Part shown: piece by piece, positions 19,390 through 28,268 of the stretch
How positions within the stretch are numbered: the stretch's first letter is position 1
Layout of the letters: each line of letters starts with the position of its first letter
Assembly (NCBI RefSeq): GCF_002797415.1
Contig: NZ_KZ454944.1
Location: 2,374,665 to 2,438,664, forward strand
Reading direction: 5' to 3'
Origin: Bacillus alkalisoli
Lineage (GTDB): Bacteria; Bacillota; Bacilli; Bacillales; Bacillaceae_I
DNA: 64,000 nucleotides
The notes under the pieces: generated by a model
Seen by the model: only the letters and a program-made list of their open reading frames with translations
Told to the model about the DNA's origin: nothing
Databases searched by the model: none
Translations under genes and position numbers: made by a program

Positions 19390-20690
19390 AATTTAATGTC
19401 CACTCCCTTGTTAGGAGGCTTTAACACTTCTTGTAAAAAGACGTTATAAACATCTTGATGCTTGTCTTCGTTTTTTATTACTTTCAACGATAAAAGCATA
19501 TAACCATCTTCTTCGAGCTTTTTCATTAATATCGACTTATATTTTTGAACGATTTCATCAAGTTTTGTAAAGTTGTTAGTAATAGAAACGGATATCACTT
19601 TTTCCTGAATTAATATATCAACCATCGTTTCTGATAGTACTGGTAAGTCAAGCAAAAAGAGAATACGACAATGAGATGGATCAACCTTTTCTTTCTCTGT
19701 ATTTCGGGCTTGAATATGAATATACCAATTTTTATATTGTTCATTATTAAGATAAGGAATGGCGAAAAATAACGGTTGAAAAAGACCATCTTCTCGAGAT
19801 TGAAGCTGAAATCCATTCAGCATTTGGACCATCTTTTCTATTTTCCTATTCATTTCTGCAGTAGGAAGTTGTTGTTGTAAAGCAATAAGAATTGGTTTTA
19901 ATTCTGCCTCAAGTTTACTCTTCGTTTGGACTTGTGAAAAATGGGAAGTTAGAATATTCTTCTCATATTGAAATCCCAATTGAGCAAGTGATTGAACGAC
20001 AACATTCTTTACTTGACTACTAGTTTGTAACAAATTTGCCTGCAAAGTAACGTTTCTAAGTAACTCTTCTAACTTCTGTTCAGGATGAGTTTTCAAAGGT
20101 AAGTTTTTTACCTCCGATATTAATTCCTTGACTAGCTGTCCTATATTGTTTTCCCTATTAATTGCCTCTTGCACATTCATTATCGCCTTTTCAAGTGGAA
20201 TAGGGTAATTTTTCGTCATTACATGTTGAATGAACAAAAATTTTGTTTCTTTTGTCATTCCATTGCTTTCGTTTACCCATTTTAAAATGGAGTCATAAGC
20301 ACTCTTATCTACTTTTTGATACAGGGACATTACTATTTGCTGCTGAGTGGTAGTATTAATCTTCAAATTAGCTATCGTTTCATTCGACGCCGTGTGAGTA
20401 GTATTCACCGTCTGGATTGCTTTAGGTGTAGCAACATCAGCTAATTTTGTAACTTCTACTAATGGAAGTGATTTTTCTGAATTTCCATTAAAACGGAATA
20501 AATACTCATTACCTATCATTACTTTTTCATTTATTTTAACAACTACTTCTCTTGTACCTATCCTAATTAACGAGACATTTTCTTGGAGTTCTTCCAGAAC
20601 TCTTGCCTGGAACACTTTTGGCAAGTTCAAGCTTGTGCTAGTTCTATGCGAGTTTAATAGACTAGTTGAAAAAGTGATGTCACCATCCAT
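19386..20690 (-). CDS. ylqG: YlqG, FliK-like protein of unknown function
   Basis: The 434-residue protein is polar and helical, with no signal peptide or membrane segment. The C-terminal third (about 300-420) reads like the hook-length-control domain: a folded segment ending LPVLSETMVDILIQEKVISVSI followed by a helix and EDGYMLLSLKVI. The N-terminal region has a beta-rich patch (ISLIRIGTREVVVKI) and long Gln-rich helices. It directly precedes the FlhB-C-like ylqH and overlaps it by 4 nt, mirroring the FliK-FlhB partnership. Domain assignment is by eye and moderately sure; function is not established. Confidence 0.75.
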   Translation of the reverse strand: MDGDITFSTSLLNSHRTSTSLNLPKVFQARVLEELQENVSLIRIGTREVVVKINEKVMIGNEYLFRFNGNSEKSLPLVEVTKLADVATPKAIQTVNTTHTASNETIANLKINTTTQQQIVMSLYQKVDKSAYDSILKWVNESNGMTKETKFLFIQHVMTKNYPIPLEKAIMNVQEAINRENNIGQLVKELISEVKNLPLKTHPEQKLEELLRNVTLQANLLQTSSQVKNVVVQSLAQLGFQYEKNILTSHFSQVQTKSKLEAELKPILIALQQQLPTAEMNRKIEKMVQMLNGFQLQSREDGLFQPLFFAIPYLNNEQYKNWYIHIQARNTEKEKVDPSHCRILFLLDLPVLSETMVDILIQEKVISVSITNNFTKLDEIVQKYKSILMKKLEEDGYMLLSLKVIKNEDKHQDVYNVFLQEVLKPPNKGVDIKL

Positions 20691-20700
20691 AGCTTTCCTC

Positions 20701-21471
20701 CTAACTTACATAGCTTTTGATTGGAGCAAAAGATTTTCTATGTTCTGATATGATTCCGTGTGTTTCTATCGCTTCAAGATGCTCTTTCGTACCATATCCC
20801 ATATGATTTTCAAAACCGTATGAAGGGTGCGTTTCTCCAAGATTCTTCATATAGCGGTCTCTTGTTTCTTTAGCAAGCACAGAGCTAGCAGCAATTGATA
20901 TACTCGTTGCGTCTCCTTTAATGATGGAAGTTTGAGAAATACCTATTGGTAATTTCATCGCATCTATTAACAAATGTTCTGGCTCTATTGGAAGTTCTTT
21001 TATCGCTTTAATCATTGCTATTTTAGTTGCCTCGTATATATTTACAGTGTCGATTTCTTTCGCTGGTACTACCCCTATACCATAAGCAAGCGCATTATCT
21101 ATAATATATTCATAGAACGTTTCTCTTTTAGCTGGAGATAATTTTTTTGAATCTGTAAGTCCTGGCAAATAAAAATCTTCTTTTAAAATAACTGCAGCAG
21201 CTACTACAGGACCAGCTAATGGACCACGGCCTACTTCATCAATTCCAGCAATATATTTAATACCATTTCTTCTCAGTTCTTTTTCATAAGCCAGCATATT
21301 TTCAAACTGCGTATGTAGCTCTTCTGCTCGTAGTTTTTCTTTTTCCCATTTTTTATAAAGTTGTTGTACACCTTTTCGGGGATCTATTTTTATTGTCGTT
21401 AGTGTTGGATCTGATTCATCTTTTGCGTTTTGTAGTAGGGCTTGTATTTCTTTTATTGTTAAATTTCCCAT
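20701..21471 (-). CDS. rnhB: Ribonuclease HII
   Basis: RNase HII removes ribonucleotides misincorporated in DNA. The 256-residue protein has the catalytic Asp-Glu pair at about residues 78-79 in [16 protein letters not shown], a third acidic residue in LIDAMKLP (about 168) and the segment [15 protein letters not shown]. The roughly 70-residue N-terminal extension of helices is typical of the Bacillus RnhB form. It begins after the rbgA terminator and continues 10 nt later into ylqG. Confidence 0.97.
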   Translation of the reverse strand: MGNLTIKEIQALLQNAKDESDPTLTTIKIDPRKGVQQLYKKWEKEKLRAEELHTQFENMLAYEKELRRNGIKYIAGIDEVGRGPLAGPVVAAAVILKEDFYLPGLTDSKKLSPAKRETFYEYIIDNALAYGIGVVPAKEIDTVNIYEATKIAMIKAIKELPIEPEHLLIDAMKLPIGISQTSIIKGDATSISIAASSVLAKETRDRYMKNLGETHPSYGFENHMGYGTKEHLEAIETHGIISEHRKSFAPIKSYVS

Positions 21472-21598
21472 GTTTTCTCACCTCTTACTTTTTTATCGAC
21501 CTATTAATTGTTAGGTTCAAGTGTTTTGTAGTAGTAGTTTTAAATAGTGTTGATCACACCGCCTAATCACTATCCACTAGTAACTAACCACTAAAAAA

Positions 21599-21628
21599 AG
21601 GCAGGAAGTGAAATTTCACAACTTGCCT
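21599..21628 (-). terminator. Intrinsic terminator after rbgA
   Basis: Stem-loop from AGGCAAGTTGTGAAA to TTTCACTTCCTGCCT with a short internal mismatch, followed on the minus strand by TTTTTTTAG. It starts about 14 nt past the rbgA stop and separates lepB-rbgA from rnhB. Confidence 0.8.
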
Positions 21629-21641
21629 CTTTTGCTTGAAA

Positions 21642-22499
21642 TTATGCTGAAAAGTCTTTATCAAACGTTATTCTACCTAACTTTTCTTGTCTTATTTCTC
21701 TAATTACTAATTCTGCTACTTTATCATAATCGATATAGCCACCAGCCATTTTGCAACCTCTTTTTTCACCTATAGTATCAAAAAGTTCTACAACGTCTTC
21801 GTGAATTTCAGATAGTCCATATCTTTCTTTTAAACGTTCAGGATAATAGGTTCCTAAAAACCTTAAGGCAAATACAGTTACCTCTTGAAGGTTGATAATT
21901 GTGTCTTTAATGGCTCCAGTTGTAGCAAGTTTCAATCCTACTTCTTGATCTTCAAATTTCGGCCATAAAATACCTGGAGTGTCTAACAATTCTAGTTCTT
22001 TACCAACTTTAACCCACTGTTGTGCTTTCGTTACACCAGGTCGATCTCCAGTTTTAGCAATATTCTTTTTCGCTAATCTATTAATTAAAGTGGATTTACC
22101 AACATTTGGAATTCCGACAATTAAAGCTCTAATAGCTCTAGGACGAATCCCTCTGGCTATCATTTTATCGAACTTTTCCTGTAACAATTCTTTTGATAAT
22201 GATTGTATTTTATTAATTCCTTTTCCTTGAAAAGAATCAATTGCTATAGCTCTAGTATTTTCAGTAGTTTCTTGAAAATATTGAATCCATTTTTGTGTAT
22301 CAGCTGGATCTGCCAGATCAGCTTTATTTAATAAAATAATTCGAGGTTTTTGCTTAATGATTTCATCAATCATTGGGTTCCTTGAAGAAATAGGTAATCT
22401 AGCATCTACAAGTTCATAAACGATGTCAATTAGCTTTAATTTTTCAGTAACTTCCCTACGAGCTTTCGCCATATGACCAGGAAACCATTGAATAGTCAT
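21642..22499 (-). CDS. rbgA: Ribosome biogenesis GTPase RbgA (YlqF)
   Basis: RbgA drives late assembly of the 50S subunit. It is a circularly permuted GTPase: the G4 motif NKADL (residues 58-62) comes before G1, GIPNVGKS (129-136), and G3, DTPG (173-176). The N-terminus [13 protein letters not shown] is the family's signature, and the C-terminal helical ANTAR-like region follows. At 285 residues it is the normal length. It lies 32 nt after lepB. Confidence 0.97.
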   Translation of the reverse strand: MTIQWFPGHMAKARREVTEKLKLIDIVYELVDARLPISSRNPMIDEIIKQKPRIILLNKADLADPADTQKWIQYFQETTENTRAIAIDSFQGKGINKIQSLSKELLQEKFDKMIARGIRPRAIRALIVGIPNVGKSTLINRLAKKNIAKTGDRPGVTKAQQWVKVGKELELLDTPGILWPKFEDQEVGLKLATTGAIKDTIINLQEVTVFALRFLGTYYPERLKERYGLSEIHEDVVELFDTIGEKRGCKMAGGYIDYDKVAELVIREIRQEKLGRITFDKDFSA

Positions 22500-22531
22500 A
22501 AACTTACACGCCTTTCTATTTTTGTCCTTTT

Positions 22532-23083
22532 TTAATGGACAATTCTCATATCAGATGGAGGCCAATAAACTACTTTTGTTTTGCCAAGCACTTGGTCCAT
22601 TGCGACTGTTCCAATGTGTCTTCCGTCTCTGCTGAATCTTCTATTGTCACCTAATACAAAAATATGTCCTTCTGGCACCGTTTTTTGGCCAATTATATCC
22701 TCTAACGTAAAGTTTTCTGTTAAAGGACCATTAGGTATTTCAGCTTTAAATTCATCTAAGTATGGCTCTTCGTATGGATCACCATTAATATATAAGACGT
22801 CATTTTTATATTCCACTTCATCCCCTGGAAGACCGATTACACGTTTAATATAATCTTTATCTACTGTTGCATGGAAAACAACGATGTCAAATCTATCAGG
22901 TTTACCTATCATATAGCCAATTTTATTTACAATCATTCTATCTTGATTGTGTAATGTCGGCATCATGGAATCTCCGTCTACAACTATAGGGGCAAAAAAG
23001 AAATAACGAATGACAGCTGCTAATACAATTGCAATCGCTAATGCCTTTATCCATTCAAAGAGCTCGTTTTTAGATTTTGTCAT
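22532..23083 (-). CDS. lepB: Type I signal peptidase
   Basis: This membrane protease removes signal peptides from Sec and Tat substrates. The 183-residue protein has one N-terminal membrane helix (about 11-31), the catalytic Ser39 in GDSMMPTL, the general base Lys80 in [13 protein letters not shown], and the box E segment [16 protein letters not shown]. The single membrane anchor and size are those of Gram-positive SipS-type enzymes. B. subtilis has no signal peptidase gene between rplS and rbgA, but several other Bacillaceae do. The gene name is generic; which Sip paralogue it corresponds to is not decidable here. Confidence 0.96.
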   Translation of the reverse strand: MTKSKNELFEWIKALAIAIVLAAVIRYFFFAPIVVDGDSMMPTLHNQDRMIVNKIGYMIGKPDRFDIVVFHATVDKDYIKRVIGLPGDEVEYKNDVLYINGDPYEEPYLDEFKAEIPNGPLTENFTLEDIIGQKTVPEGHIFVLGDNRRFSRDGRHIGTVAMDQVLGKTKVVYWPPSDMRIVH

Positions 23084-23292
23084 CTTTGTTCCTCCACTAC
23101 CTGAGTAAGTTTCATCATATATTACTACTATCTGAAAAACTTAGTTCGTTTTTCAATATGGGAATGTAATTTATCAACTTAACTTACCTATATATATCTC
23201 TTTCTAGATTAAACAGACCTATTAGTATGTAAATATCATTATTATATACCTTTTTTTATCAGTTTAAAAACTTAGGTGTATTTATTAATTAG

Positions 23293-23508
23293 GCTGTGTT
23301 AAAGTTCGTTGTTGATTTGCGTGCAAGGCTTCGCTTTCCGCGGGCGGTAAAAAGGAAGGTGTTATTTTCACTGTCGTGAAAAAACCTACTCCTCGGCGCA
23401 TGCGCCTGTGGGGTCTCCCACTCCCCGCTTCTCCCGCAGGAGTCTCAGCCTTGCACGCAAATCAACAGGTATTAGTACTAAATTATCAACACTAAGCTTT
23501 AACATAGC
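23293..23508 (+). repeat. Palindromic intergenic element A
   Basis: This 216-bp element lies between the rplS terminator and lepB. A perfect 20-bp inverted pair, GTTGATTTGCGTGCAAGGCT at 23311-23330 and its complement at 23447-23466, encloses a GC-rich core. An outer pair (GCTGTGTTAAAG at 23293-23304, CTTTAACATAGC at 23497-23508) matches 11 of 12 with one G-T. The core has the left box TTCGCTTTCCGCGGGC, a TTTTCAC-TGTC-GTGAAAA hairpin, the palindrome GGCGCATGCGCC and the right box AGGAGTCTC. The surrounding gap 23084-23620 contains no gene; a small GAAAAAC/GTTTTTC hairpin is at 23134-23154. Orientation is given by the left box. Confidence 0.9.
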
Positions 23509-23528
23509 TATTAATTAAAGTGCGAAAA

Positions 23529-23556
23529 AAAGGAGCTTGTTTTAGCAAGCTCCTTT
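23529..23556 (-). terminator. Intrinsic terminator after rplS
   Basis: AAAGGAGCTTG and CAAGCTCCTTT form an 11-base stem with a six-base loop, followed on the minus strand by TTTTTTC. It lies about 65 nt after the rplS stop and ends the rimM-trmD-rplS transcript. Confidence 0.85.
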
Positions 23557-23620
23557 CTACTTAGCTTACACATCGAAATAGAACACATTACATTCTATTG
23601 ATGTTTATGCTACTTTTTGA

Positions 23621-23965
23621 TTATCGAATTTCTTTAATACGAGCTTTCTTACCGCGTAATGCACGTAAGTAGTAAAGTTTCGCACGACGTACTTTACCGC
23701 GACGGATAACATCGATTTGTTCGATTTTTGGTGAATGTACAGGGAATGCACGCTCAACACCAACACCGTAAGAAATCTTACGAACTGTGAAAGTTTCGCT
23801 AATTCCGCCACCACGACGTTTAATTACTACACCTTCGAATAACTGAATACGCTCACGCGTACCCTCTACAACCTTAACGTGTACACGTACAGTGTCACCA
23901 GCTTTAAATGTAGGAAGGTCTGATTTAAGTTGTGCTTGTGTAATCTCTTGGATTAATTTTTGCAT
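23621..23965 (-). CDS. rplS: 50S ribosomal protein L19
   Basis: L19 sits at the 30S-50S interface. The 114-residue product from ATG 23965 (AAAGGAG site) begins [12 protein letters not shown] and carries the family motifs [31 protein letters not shown] and the C-terminal [12 protein letters not shown] longer frame upstream to 23995 is not used by homologues. It is the last gene of the rimM-trmD-rplS unit. Confidence 0.98.
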   Translation of the reverse strand: MQKLIQEITQAQLKSDLPTFKAGDTVRVHVKVVEGTRERIQLFEGVVIKRRGGGISETFTVRKISYGVGVERAFPVHSPKIEQIDVIRRGKVRRAKLYYLRALRGKKARIKEIR

Positions 23966-23981
23966 GTTCTTTTCTCCTTTT

Positions 23982-24060
23982 CCACAGATGCTCATTCCAT
24001 GTATTTCATGCAGCGGAACACCGTTTTTTCGACATAGCTGTGCTAAGTCACAACTAGTAT
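23982..24060 (-). promoter_or_regulatory. Possible rplS leader RNA (L19 autoregulatory type)
   Basis: The 120 nt between trmD and rplS is unusually structured and GC-rich for this genome. On the minus strand it has ACTTAGCACAGCTATGTCG and CGGTGTTCCGCTGCATG, which resemble the L19 leader described upstream of rplS in Bacilli. I cannot fold it or compare it to the family model here, so this is a candidate only. Confidence 0.4.
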
Positions 24061-24089
24061 AGTAACATATTTAAGATTAAAAGGCAATA

Positions 24090-24821
24090 TTACTTCTCGC
24101 CATTTTGTATTTCTAGTAACCATTGTTTTTCTTGATCCGTTAATTCGTATTCTTGTAATAAATCCGGTCTTCTACTCCACGTTCTTCTTAGAGTTTCTTT
24201 CCTGCGCCAATGTTTTATTTTCTCATGATTACCAGATAACAATACATCAGGCACTTTCATTCCACGAAATTCAGCCGGTCTTGTGTAGTGAGGATGCTCA
24301 AGAAGGCCAGTACTAAAAGAATCTTGCTCATGAGAGGCTTCTTTTCCTAGAACTCCTGGTAGTAGTCTCACAACACTATCAATTACTACCATAGATGCAA
24401 GTTCTCCACCAGTTAGTACAAAATCTCCAATTGAGATTTCATCTGTAACTAGTGATTCTCTAATTCTTTCATCGTACCCTTCGTAATGTCCACAAATAAA
24501 CAATAAATGTTTTTCCCGCGAGAGCTCCTCTGCTTTACGCTGGTTGAATCTTTCTCCTTGCGGGCACATTAAGATTACTCGAGGCTTTGACTCACTTGTA
24601 AGCTTATCTACAGCGTCAAAGATTGGTTGTGGAGTTAAAACCATACCAGCACCTCCACCATAAGGATAATCATCAACATTACTATGTTTATTTGTAGAAT
24701 AATCCCTAAAATTTTCGACGCGATAAGTGACAACTTCTTTCTCAGCTGCTTTTTTTAATATGGAAGTATTTAATACTCCCGTAAACATTTCAGGAAAAAG
24801 AGTTAATACGTCTATTTTCAT
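24090..24821 (-). CDS. trmD: tRNA (guanine-37-N1)-methyltransferase TrmD
   Basis: TrmD methylates G37 of tRNAs to prevent +1 frameshifting. The 243-residue SPOUT enzyme begins [13 protein letters not shown] at ATG 24821, with GGAAGGA upstream. The trefoil knot shows [28 protein letters not shown] and [13 protein letters not shown], and the C-terminal domain has [15 protein letters not shown]. The start comes right after the rimM stop, one base apart, so the pair is coupled. A 16-residue upstream extension in the frame is within rimM and not credible. Confidence 0.98.
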   Translation of the reverse strand: MKIDVLTLFPEMFTGVLNTSILKKAAEKEVVTYRVENFRDYSTNKHSNVDDYPYGGGAGMVLTPQPIFDAVDKLTSESKPRVILMCPQGERFNQRKAEELSREKHLLFICGHYEGYDERIRESLVTDEISIGDFVLTGGELASMVVIDSVVRLLPGVLGKEASHEQDSFSTGLLEHPHYTRPAEFRGMKVPDVLLSGNHEKIKHWRRKETLRRTWSRRPDLLQEYELTDQEKQWLLEIQNGEK

Positions 24822-24822
24822 T

Positions 24823-25341
24823 TTATAGAAGTCCTTCCATCGGCTCGATGTATATAACTTTATCTGCAATGTTTACTTCTTTTACAATTTGATCTATATA
24901 AGGAATTAAAATTTCTTTTCCTTTACTCCCTTTTATAACCCATACATCGTTTGCACCTGGTGTTAATATTTCTTTTATAACACCTATATCGTCATTCGTT
25001 TCTAAATTGATGACTTTACATCCGATTATTTCATGAAAGTAAAATTCTCCTTCATTTAGGTCTTCTAATTGAGTTGCTGGGACTTTCACAATTGCCCCTT
25101 TATATTGTTCGACTTCGTTAACATTATCCTTACCAACAAACTTAAGTAAATCAAATGTTTTATGTACTCTTCTTGATTCTACTTCTAGTGGAATTGGCTG
25201 ATCGTTTTCATTCATGAAAAGGAAAAGTGTATTGCCTGGCTTATATCGCTCATCAGCAAAATCAGTTCTAGATACAATTCGGACTTCCCCTTTAATACCG
25301 TGCGTGTTTACAATCTTTCCAACGTTAAACCATTCTGTCAT
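24823..25341 (-). CDS. rimM: 16S rRNA processing factor RimM
   Basis: RimM helps mature the 3' domain of the 30S subunit and binds S19. The 172-residue protein has the N-terminal beta barrel with [16 protein letters not shown] and the PRC-barrel domain with [14 protein letters not shown] and [12 protein letters not shown], then [19 protein letters not shown] lies 11 nt before the ATG. In B. subtilis ylqD precedes this gene; here element B does. Confidence 0.96.
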   Translation of the reverse strand: MTEWFNVGKIVNTHGIKGEVRIVSRTDFADERYKPGNTLFLFMNENDQPIPLEVESRRVHKTFDLLKFVGKDNVNEVEQYKGAIVKVPATQLEDLNEGEFYFHEIIGCKVINLETNDDIGVIKEILTPGANDVWVIKGSKGKEILIPYIDQIVKEVNIADKVIYIEPMEGLL

Positions 25342-25410
25342 TTTATTTTCACCTCTAAATAATCATTTTATTTTAGTAGTATTACCTAATTATTTTCATA
25401 TCTCATAAAA

Positions 25411-25746
25411 AGCTCGGTTATATACCGCTGTTGATTGTAGCGCAAGTCTTCGCTTTCCGAGGGCGTGTCTAGTTTCAGCGGCAAGCTCCGCAAGTCTAGC
25501 CATGGTCATCTTGAGGGAAAAAGCACCCTCTAGTTGCCCCTGTCTTATGCTTTTCGGGGCTGAACGAGTAGCTTCAAACTTTTCGTGGCGCCGGGAGCCT
25601 CCGGGGTCTCCCCCAGGACAAGGAAGGCTACGGAATCGATTCATCGCACGAAGAAAATGCGGTAGCATTTTCGAGGAGTCTCAGACTTGCGCTACAATCA
25701 ACAGCTAGATAGTTGTGAAAAATCAACACTATTTTTCAACTCAGCT
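25411..25746 (+). repeat. Palindromic intergenic element B
   Basis: This is the longest copy, about 336 bp, occupying the 439-bp gap between khpA and rimM. A perfect 23-bp inverted pair at 25427-25449 and 25683-25705 contains GTTGATTGTAGCGCAAGTCT. The left box is TTCGCTTTCCGAGGGC, the right box CGAGGAGTCTCAG, and an inner GAAAATGC-GGTA-GCATTTTC hairpin precedes the right box. The flanks resemble element A (ATCAACACTA then TTTCAACTCAGCT). Long frames across it are palindrome artefacts and are not called. No ylqD-like frame remains in the gap. Confidence 0.9.
25417..25445 (-). promoter_or_regulatory. Candidate outward promoter at the edge of element B
   Basis: On the minus strand TTGCGC (25440-25445) and TATAAC (25417-25422) are 17 nt apart, reading toward rimM. 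The first box lies in the element's arm. The -10 matches five of six bases; the -35 only three. It is listed because a strong terminator follows khpA, so rimM needs a promoter and no better one is visible. Confidence 0.3.
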
Positions 25747-25760
25747 CAAGAATAAGAAAA

Positions 25761-25782
25761 AGGGAAGCTCGAAAGCCTCCCT
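25761..25782 (-). terminator. Intrinsic terminator overlapping the khpA stop
   Basis: AGGGAGGCT, TTCG loop, AGCTTCCCT, then TTTTTCTT on the minus strand. The hairpin includes the last two bases of the khpA stop codon. It ends ylxM-ffh-rpsP-khpA ahead of element B. Confidence 0.88.
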
Positions 25783-26011
25783 ACTCCTTAATTTCTAGTT
25801 GTACACGTTTATTATCGTGTGAGGCAGCTGCGAAAAGAACCGTTCTAATTGCTTTAGCGATTCTCCCTTGCTTACCAATCACTTTTCCTAAATCATCTGG
25901 GTGCACAGTTAGTTGATACGTAGTTACATTATTTGCTTCTACTTCTGTAACAACAACTTGTTCTGGATGATCTACTAACGCCGTTACAATCGTTTCAACT
26001 AGTTTTGTCAT
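25781..26011 (-). CDS. khpA: KH-domain RNA-binding protein KhpA (YlqC)
   Basis: The 76-residue protein is a single KH domain with the GxxG loop in VIGKQGRIAKAIRTVL. With KhpB it binds RNA and influences cell elongation in several Firmicutes. It starts 14 nt after rpsP, so the two are co-transcribed. The stop codon is folded into the terminator stem. Confidence 0.95.
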   Translation of the reverse strand: MTKLVETIVTALVDHPEQVVVTEVEANNVTTYQLTVHPDDLGKVIGKQGRIAKAIRTVLFAAASHDNKRVQLEIKE

Positions 26012-26025
26012 GGTTAGTTAACCAA

Positions 26026-26298
26026 TTACTTGCTGAATTTAGCGTTGTGGAATTTTTCCATAATGCCTTCGTTCGAGAAAAGGTTACGAACTGTGTCAGA
26101 TGGTTTTGCTCCATCTTGTAACCATTTTAATGCTAACTCTTCATTGATTTTTACTTCAGCTGGTTGAGTTACAGGATTGTAAGTTCCAACTGTTTCAATG
26201 AAACGTCCATCACGAGGAGAACGAGAATCTGCTACAACAATACGATAGAATGGGGATTTTCTGCTACCCATACGTTTTAAACGAATTTTAACTGCCAT
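26026..26298 (-). CDS. rpsP: 30S ribosomal protein S16
   Basis: The 90-residue protein from ATG 26298 (CGGAGGTG site) begins [31 protein letters not shown] spread over residues 1-31, then VGTYNP, all hallmarks of S16. The 11 residues of open frame upstream are not part of the gene. It follows ffh by about 130 nt and precedes khpA. Confidence 0.98.
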   Translation of the reverse strand: MAVKIRLKRMGSRKSPFYRIVVADSRSPRDGRFIETVGTYNPVTQPAEVKINEELALKWLQDGAKPSDTVRNLFSNEGIMEKFHNAKFSK

Positions 26299-26429
26299 TT
26301 TTAATAGCACCTCCGAAAATATTTCACACAAGATAGTATGATAACAAGTAGTTAATTGTTTGTAAAGTGTTTTTTCTTGTCACTTTAAAATTTATAGAGA
26401 AAAATGTATAAAACTTATGATAATCGGAC

Positions 26430-27776
26430 TTACATAAAAGGAAGTTTAAATCCACCTTTCTTCCCTTTACCTTTTGTCATACTTGTCATTTGTTTCATCA
26501 TTTTTTTCATTTCTTCAAATTGCTTTAGTAAACGGTTTACTTCTTGAATTGGTCGACCGCTACCTTTTGCTATCCTTTTTTTACGGCTCGCATTAATGAT
26601 ATCAGGCTGTTCTTTTTCTTTTTTCGTCATAGATCGAATGATAGCTTCGACATGACCGATTTGTTTATCATCGACTTGAACGTTTTTTAAGCCTTTCATT
26701 TTGTTTGCACCAGGTATCATGCCTAAAATTTCGTCCAAAGGACCCATTTTTCGTACTTGTCCTAGTTGCTCCAAAAAGTCATCAAATGTAAAGCTCGCTG
26801 TACGAAGTTTTTGTTCTAACTCTTTTGCTTTTTCTTCATCTACATTGTCTTGCGCTTTTTCAATAAGAGTTAAAACATCGCCCATACCAAGGATTCTTGA
26901 CGCCATACGTTCAGGATGAAACGGCTCTATTGCATCAAGCTTTTCTCCTAAACCTACAAATTTGATTGGTGTGTTTGTTACTGCTTTTACAGATAAAGCA
27001 GCTCCACCTCGAGTATCTCCGTCTAATTTTGTTAAGACAACCCCTGTTAAGCCAAGTTGTTCGTTAAAGCTCTCAGCAACATTAACTGCATCTTGTCCAG
27101 TCATTGCATCAACAACTAGAAAGATTTCATCAGGTTTGGAGATCTCTTTAACTTGTTTCAATTCATCCATTAATGCTTCGTCAACATGTAATCGACCCGC
27201 AGTATCAATTAAAACATAGTCATGGTGCTCTTCTTTTGCCTTTTCAATTGCTTTTTTAGCAATTTCAACAGGACTAACTTGATCACCAAGTGAAAAAACA
27301 GGCATGTTTAACTGTTTACCTAATGTTTCAAGCTGTTTAATTGCTGCAGGACGATAAATATCAGCAGCAACAAGCATAGGCTTTTTATTGTTCTTTTTTC
27401 GCAATAAATTAGCAAGCTTACCTGTCGTCGTTGTTTTACCAGCGCCTTGTAAACCAACCATCATTATGACCGTTGGTGGTCGGTTACTTACAGCAATTTT
27501 ACTTTGCTCTCCACCCATTAAGTTCGTTAGTTCTTCTTTTACGACTTTAATTACTTGCTGACCTGGAGTTAAGCTTTTCATTACTTCTTGTCCAACAGCA
27601 CGTTCACTAACTCGTTTTACGAAGTCTTTTACGACTTTAAAGTTAACATCTGCTTCTAGTAAAGCTAATCGAACTTCACGCATCATTTCTTTTACGTCTT
27701 GTTCTGTTACTTTACCTTTACCGCGAATTTTTTGAATGGTGTTTTGCAAACGGTCGGCTAAACCTTCAAATGCCAT
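26430..27776 (-). CDS. ffh: Signal recognition particle protein Ffh
   Basis: Ffh binds the SRP RNA and signal sequences and, with FtsY, delivers ribosomes to SecYEG. The 448-residue GTPase has the N domain, G1 at GLQGAGKTT (108-116), DTAGR at about 190, TKLDG near 248, and the Met-rich M domain (300-448) with SGRPIQEVNRLLKQFEEMKKMMKQM split over the last third. It follows ylxM by 12 nt. Confidence 0.98.
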   Translation of the reverse strand: MAFEGLADRLQNTIQKIRGKGKVTEQDVKEMMREVRLALLEADVNFKVVKDFVKRVSERAVGQEVMKSLTPGQQVIKVVKEELTNLMGGEQSKIAVSNRPPTVIMMVGLQGAGKTTTTGKLANLLRKKNNKKPMLVAADIYRPAAIKQLETLGKQLNMPVFSLGDQVSPVEIAKKAIEKAKEEHHDYVLIDTAGRLHVDEALMDELKQVKEISKPDEIFLVVDAMTGQDAVNVAESFNEQLGLTGVVLTKLDGDTRGGAALSVKAVTNTPIKFVGLGEKLDAIEPFHPERMASRILGMGDVLTLIEKAQDNVDEEKAKELEQKLRTASFTFDDFLEQLGQVRKMGPLDEILGMIPGANKMKGLKNVQVDDKQIGHVEAIIRSMTKKEKEQPDIINASRKKRIAKGSGRPIQEVNRLLKQFEEMKKMMKQMTSMTKGKGKKGGFKLPFM

Positions 27777-27788
27777 GTACGCCGCCCC

Positions 27789-28124
27789 CTAATCTAATTT
27801 CTCAAGCGCCTCTACTAACAGTACTATATCATTAGTAGGAGCATTTTCTTTTTCCATCATTAATTGTTTCATCTTTGACAAAAGTTGCTGACGCTCTTGA
27901 AACTTTTGAAATAACAAAAGTTTTAGTTCATATTCTTCAAGCATTAGTTCCGTACGTTTAATGTTGTCGTAAACAGCTTGACGACTTATGTTGTATTCCT
28001 CTGCTATTTCACCAAGGGAGTAATCATCCAAATAATACAAAGACATATAGTTTCTTTGTTTTGGAGTTAACAACGATTGATAAAAATCATAAAGATAGTT
28101 CATTCTCGTCGTTTTTTCCAGCAT
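27789..28124 (-). CDS. ylxM: Helix-turn-helix SRP-associated protein YlxM
   Basis: The 111-residue protein has a sigma-70 region 4-like [44 protein letters not shown] over about 17-58, then a charged coiled coil. It is always next to ffh in Firmicutes; in streptococci it stimulates the SRP GTPases. It is the first gene of the ylxM-ffh-rpsP-khpA unit and has a strong sigma-A promoter just upstream. Confidence 0.95.
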   Translation of the reverse strand: MLEKTTRMNYLYDFYQSLLTPKQRNYMSLYYLDDYSLGEIAEEYNISRQAVYDNIKRTELMLEEYELKLLLFQKFQERQQLLSKMKQLMMEKENAPTNDIVLLVEALEKLD

Positions 28125-28170
28125 GTTTGTTCACTCTCCCTTGTTAAGTGAAATGCCTTTACATTGAATT

Positions 28171-28199
28171 AGTTTACAATTAAGTTCAAAGTATGTCAA
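28171..28199 (-). promoter_or_regulatory. Sigma-A promoter for ylxM-ffh
   Basis: On the minus strand a perfect TTGACA (28194-28199) is 17 nt from TAAACT (28171-28176), about 45 nt upstream of the ylxM start codon. This is the best promoter match in the window. Confidence 0.8.
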
Positions 28200-28268
28200 G
28201 TTTTCTTCTTGACCACTTTTCAATACTACAGGTTAGTACATCCGTAATAAAATATAATTACTTACTTT

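Noticed and set aside
23084-23292. A TATAAT in the lepB upstream region as a promoter
   Set aside because: No acceptable -35 box lies 16-18 nt upstream, and AT-rich sequence produces such hexamers by chance.
25396-25708. Open frames of 68-90 codons on both strands across element B
   Set aside because: They coincide with the GC-rich palindromic repeat, lack ribosome binding sites, and have Arg/Pro-rich compositions typical of frames through inverted repeats.
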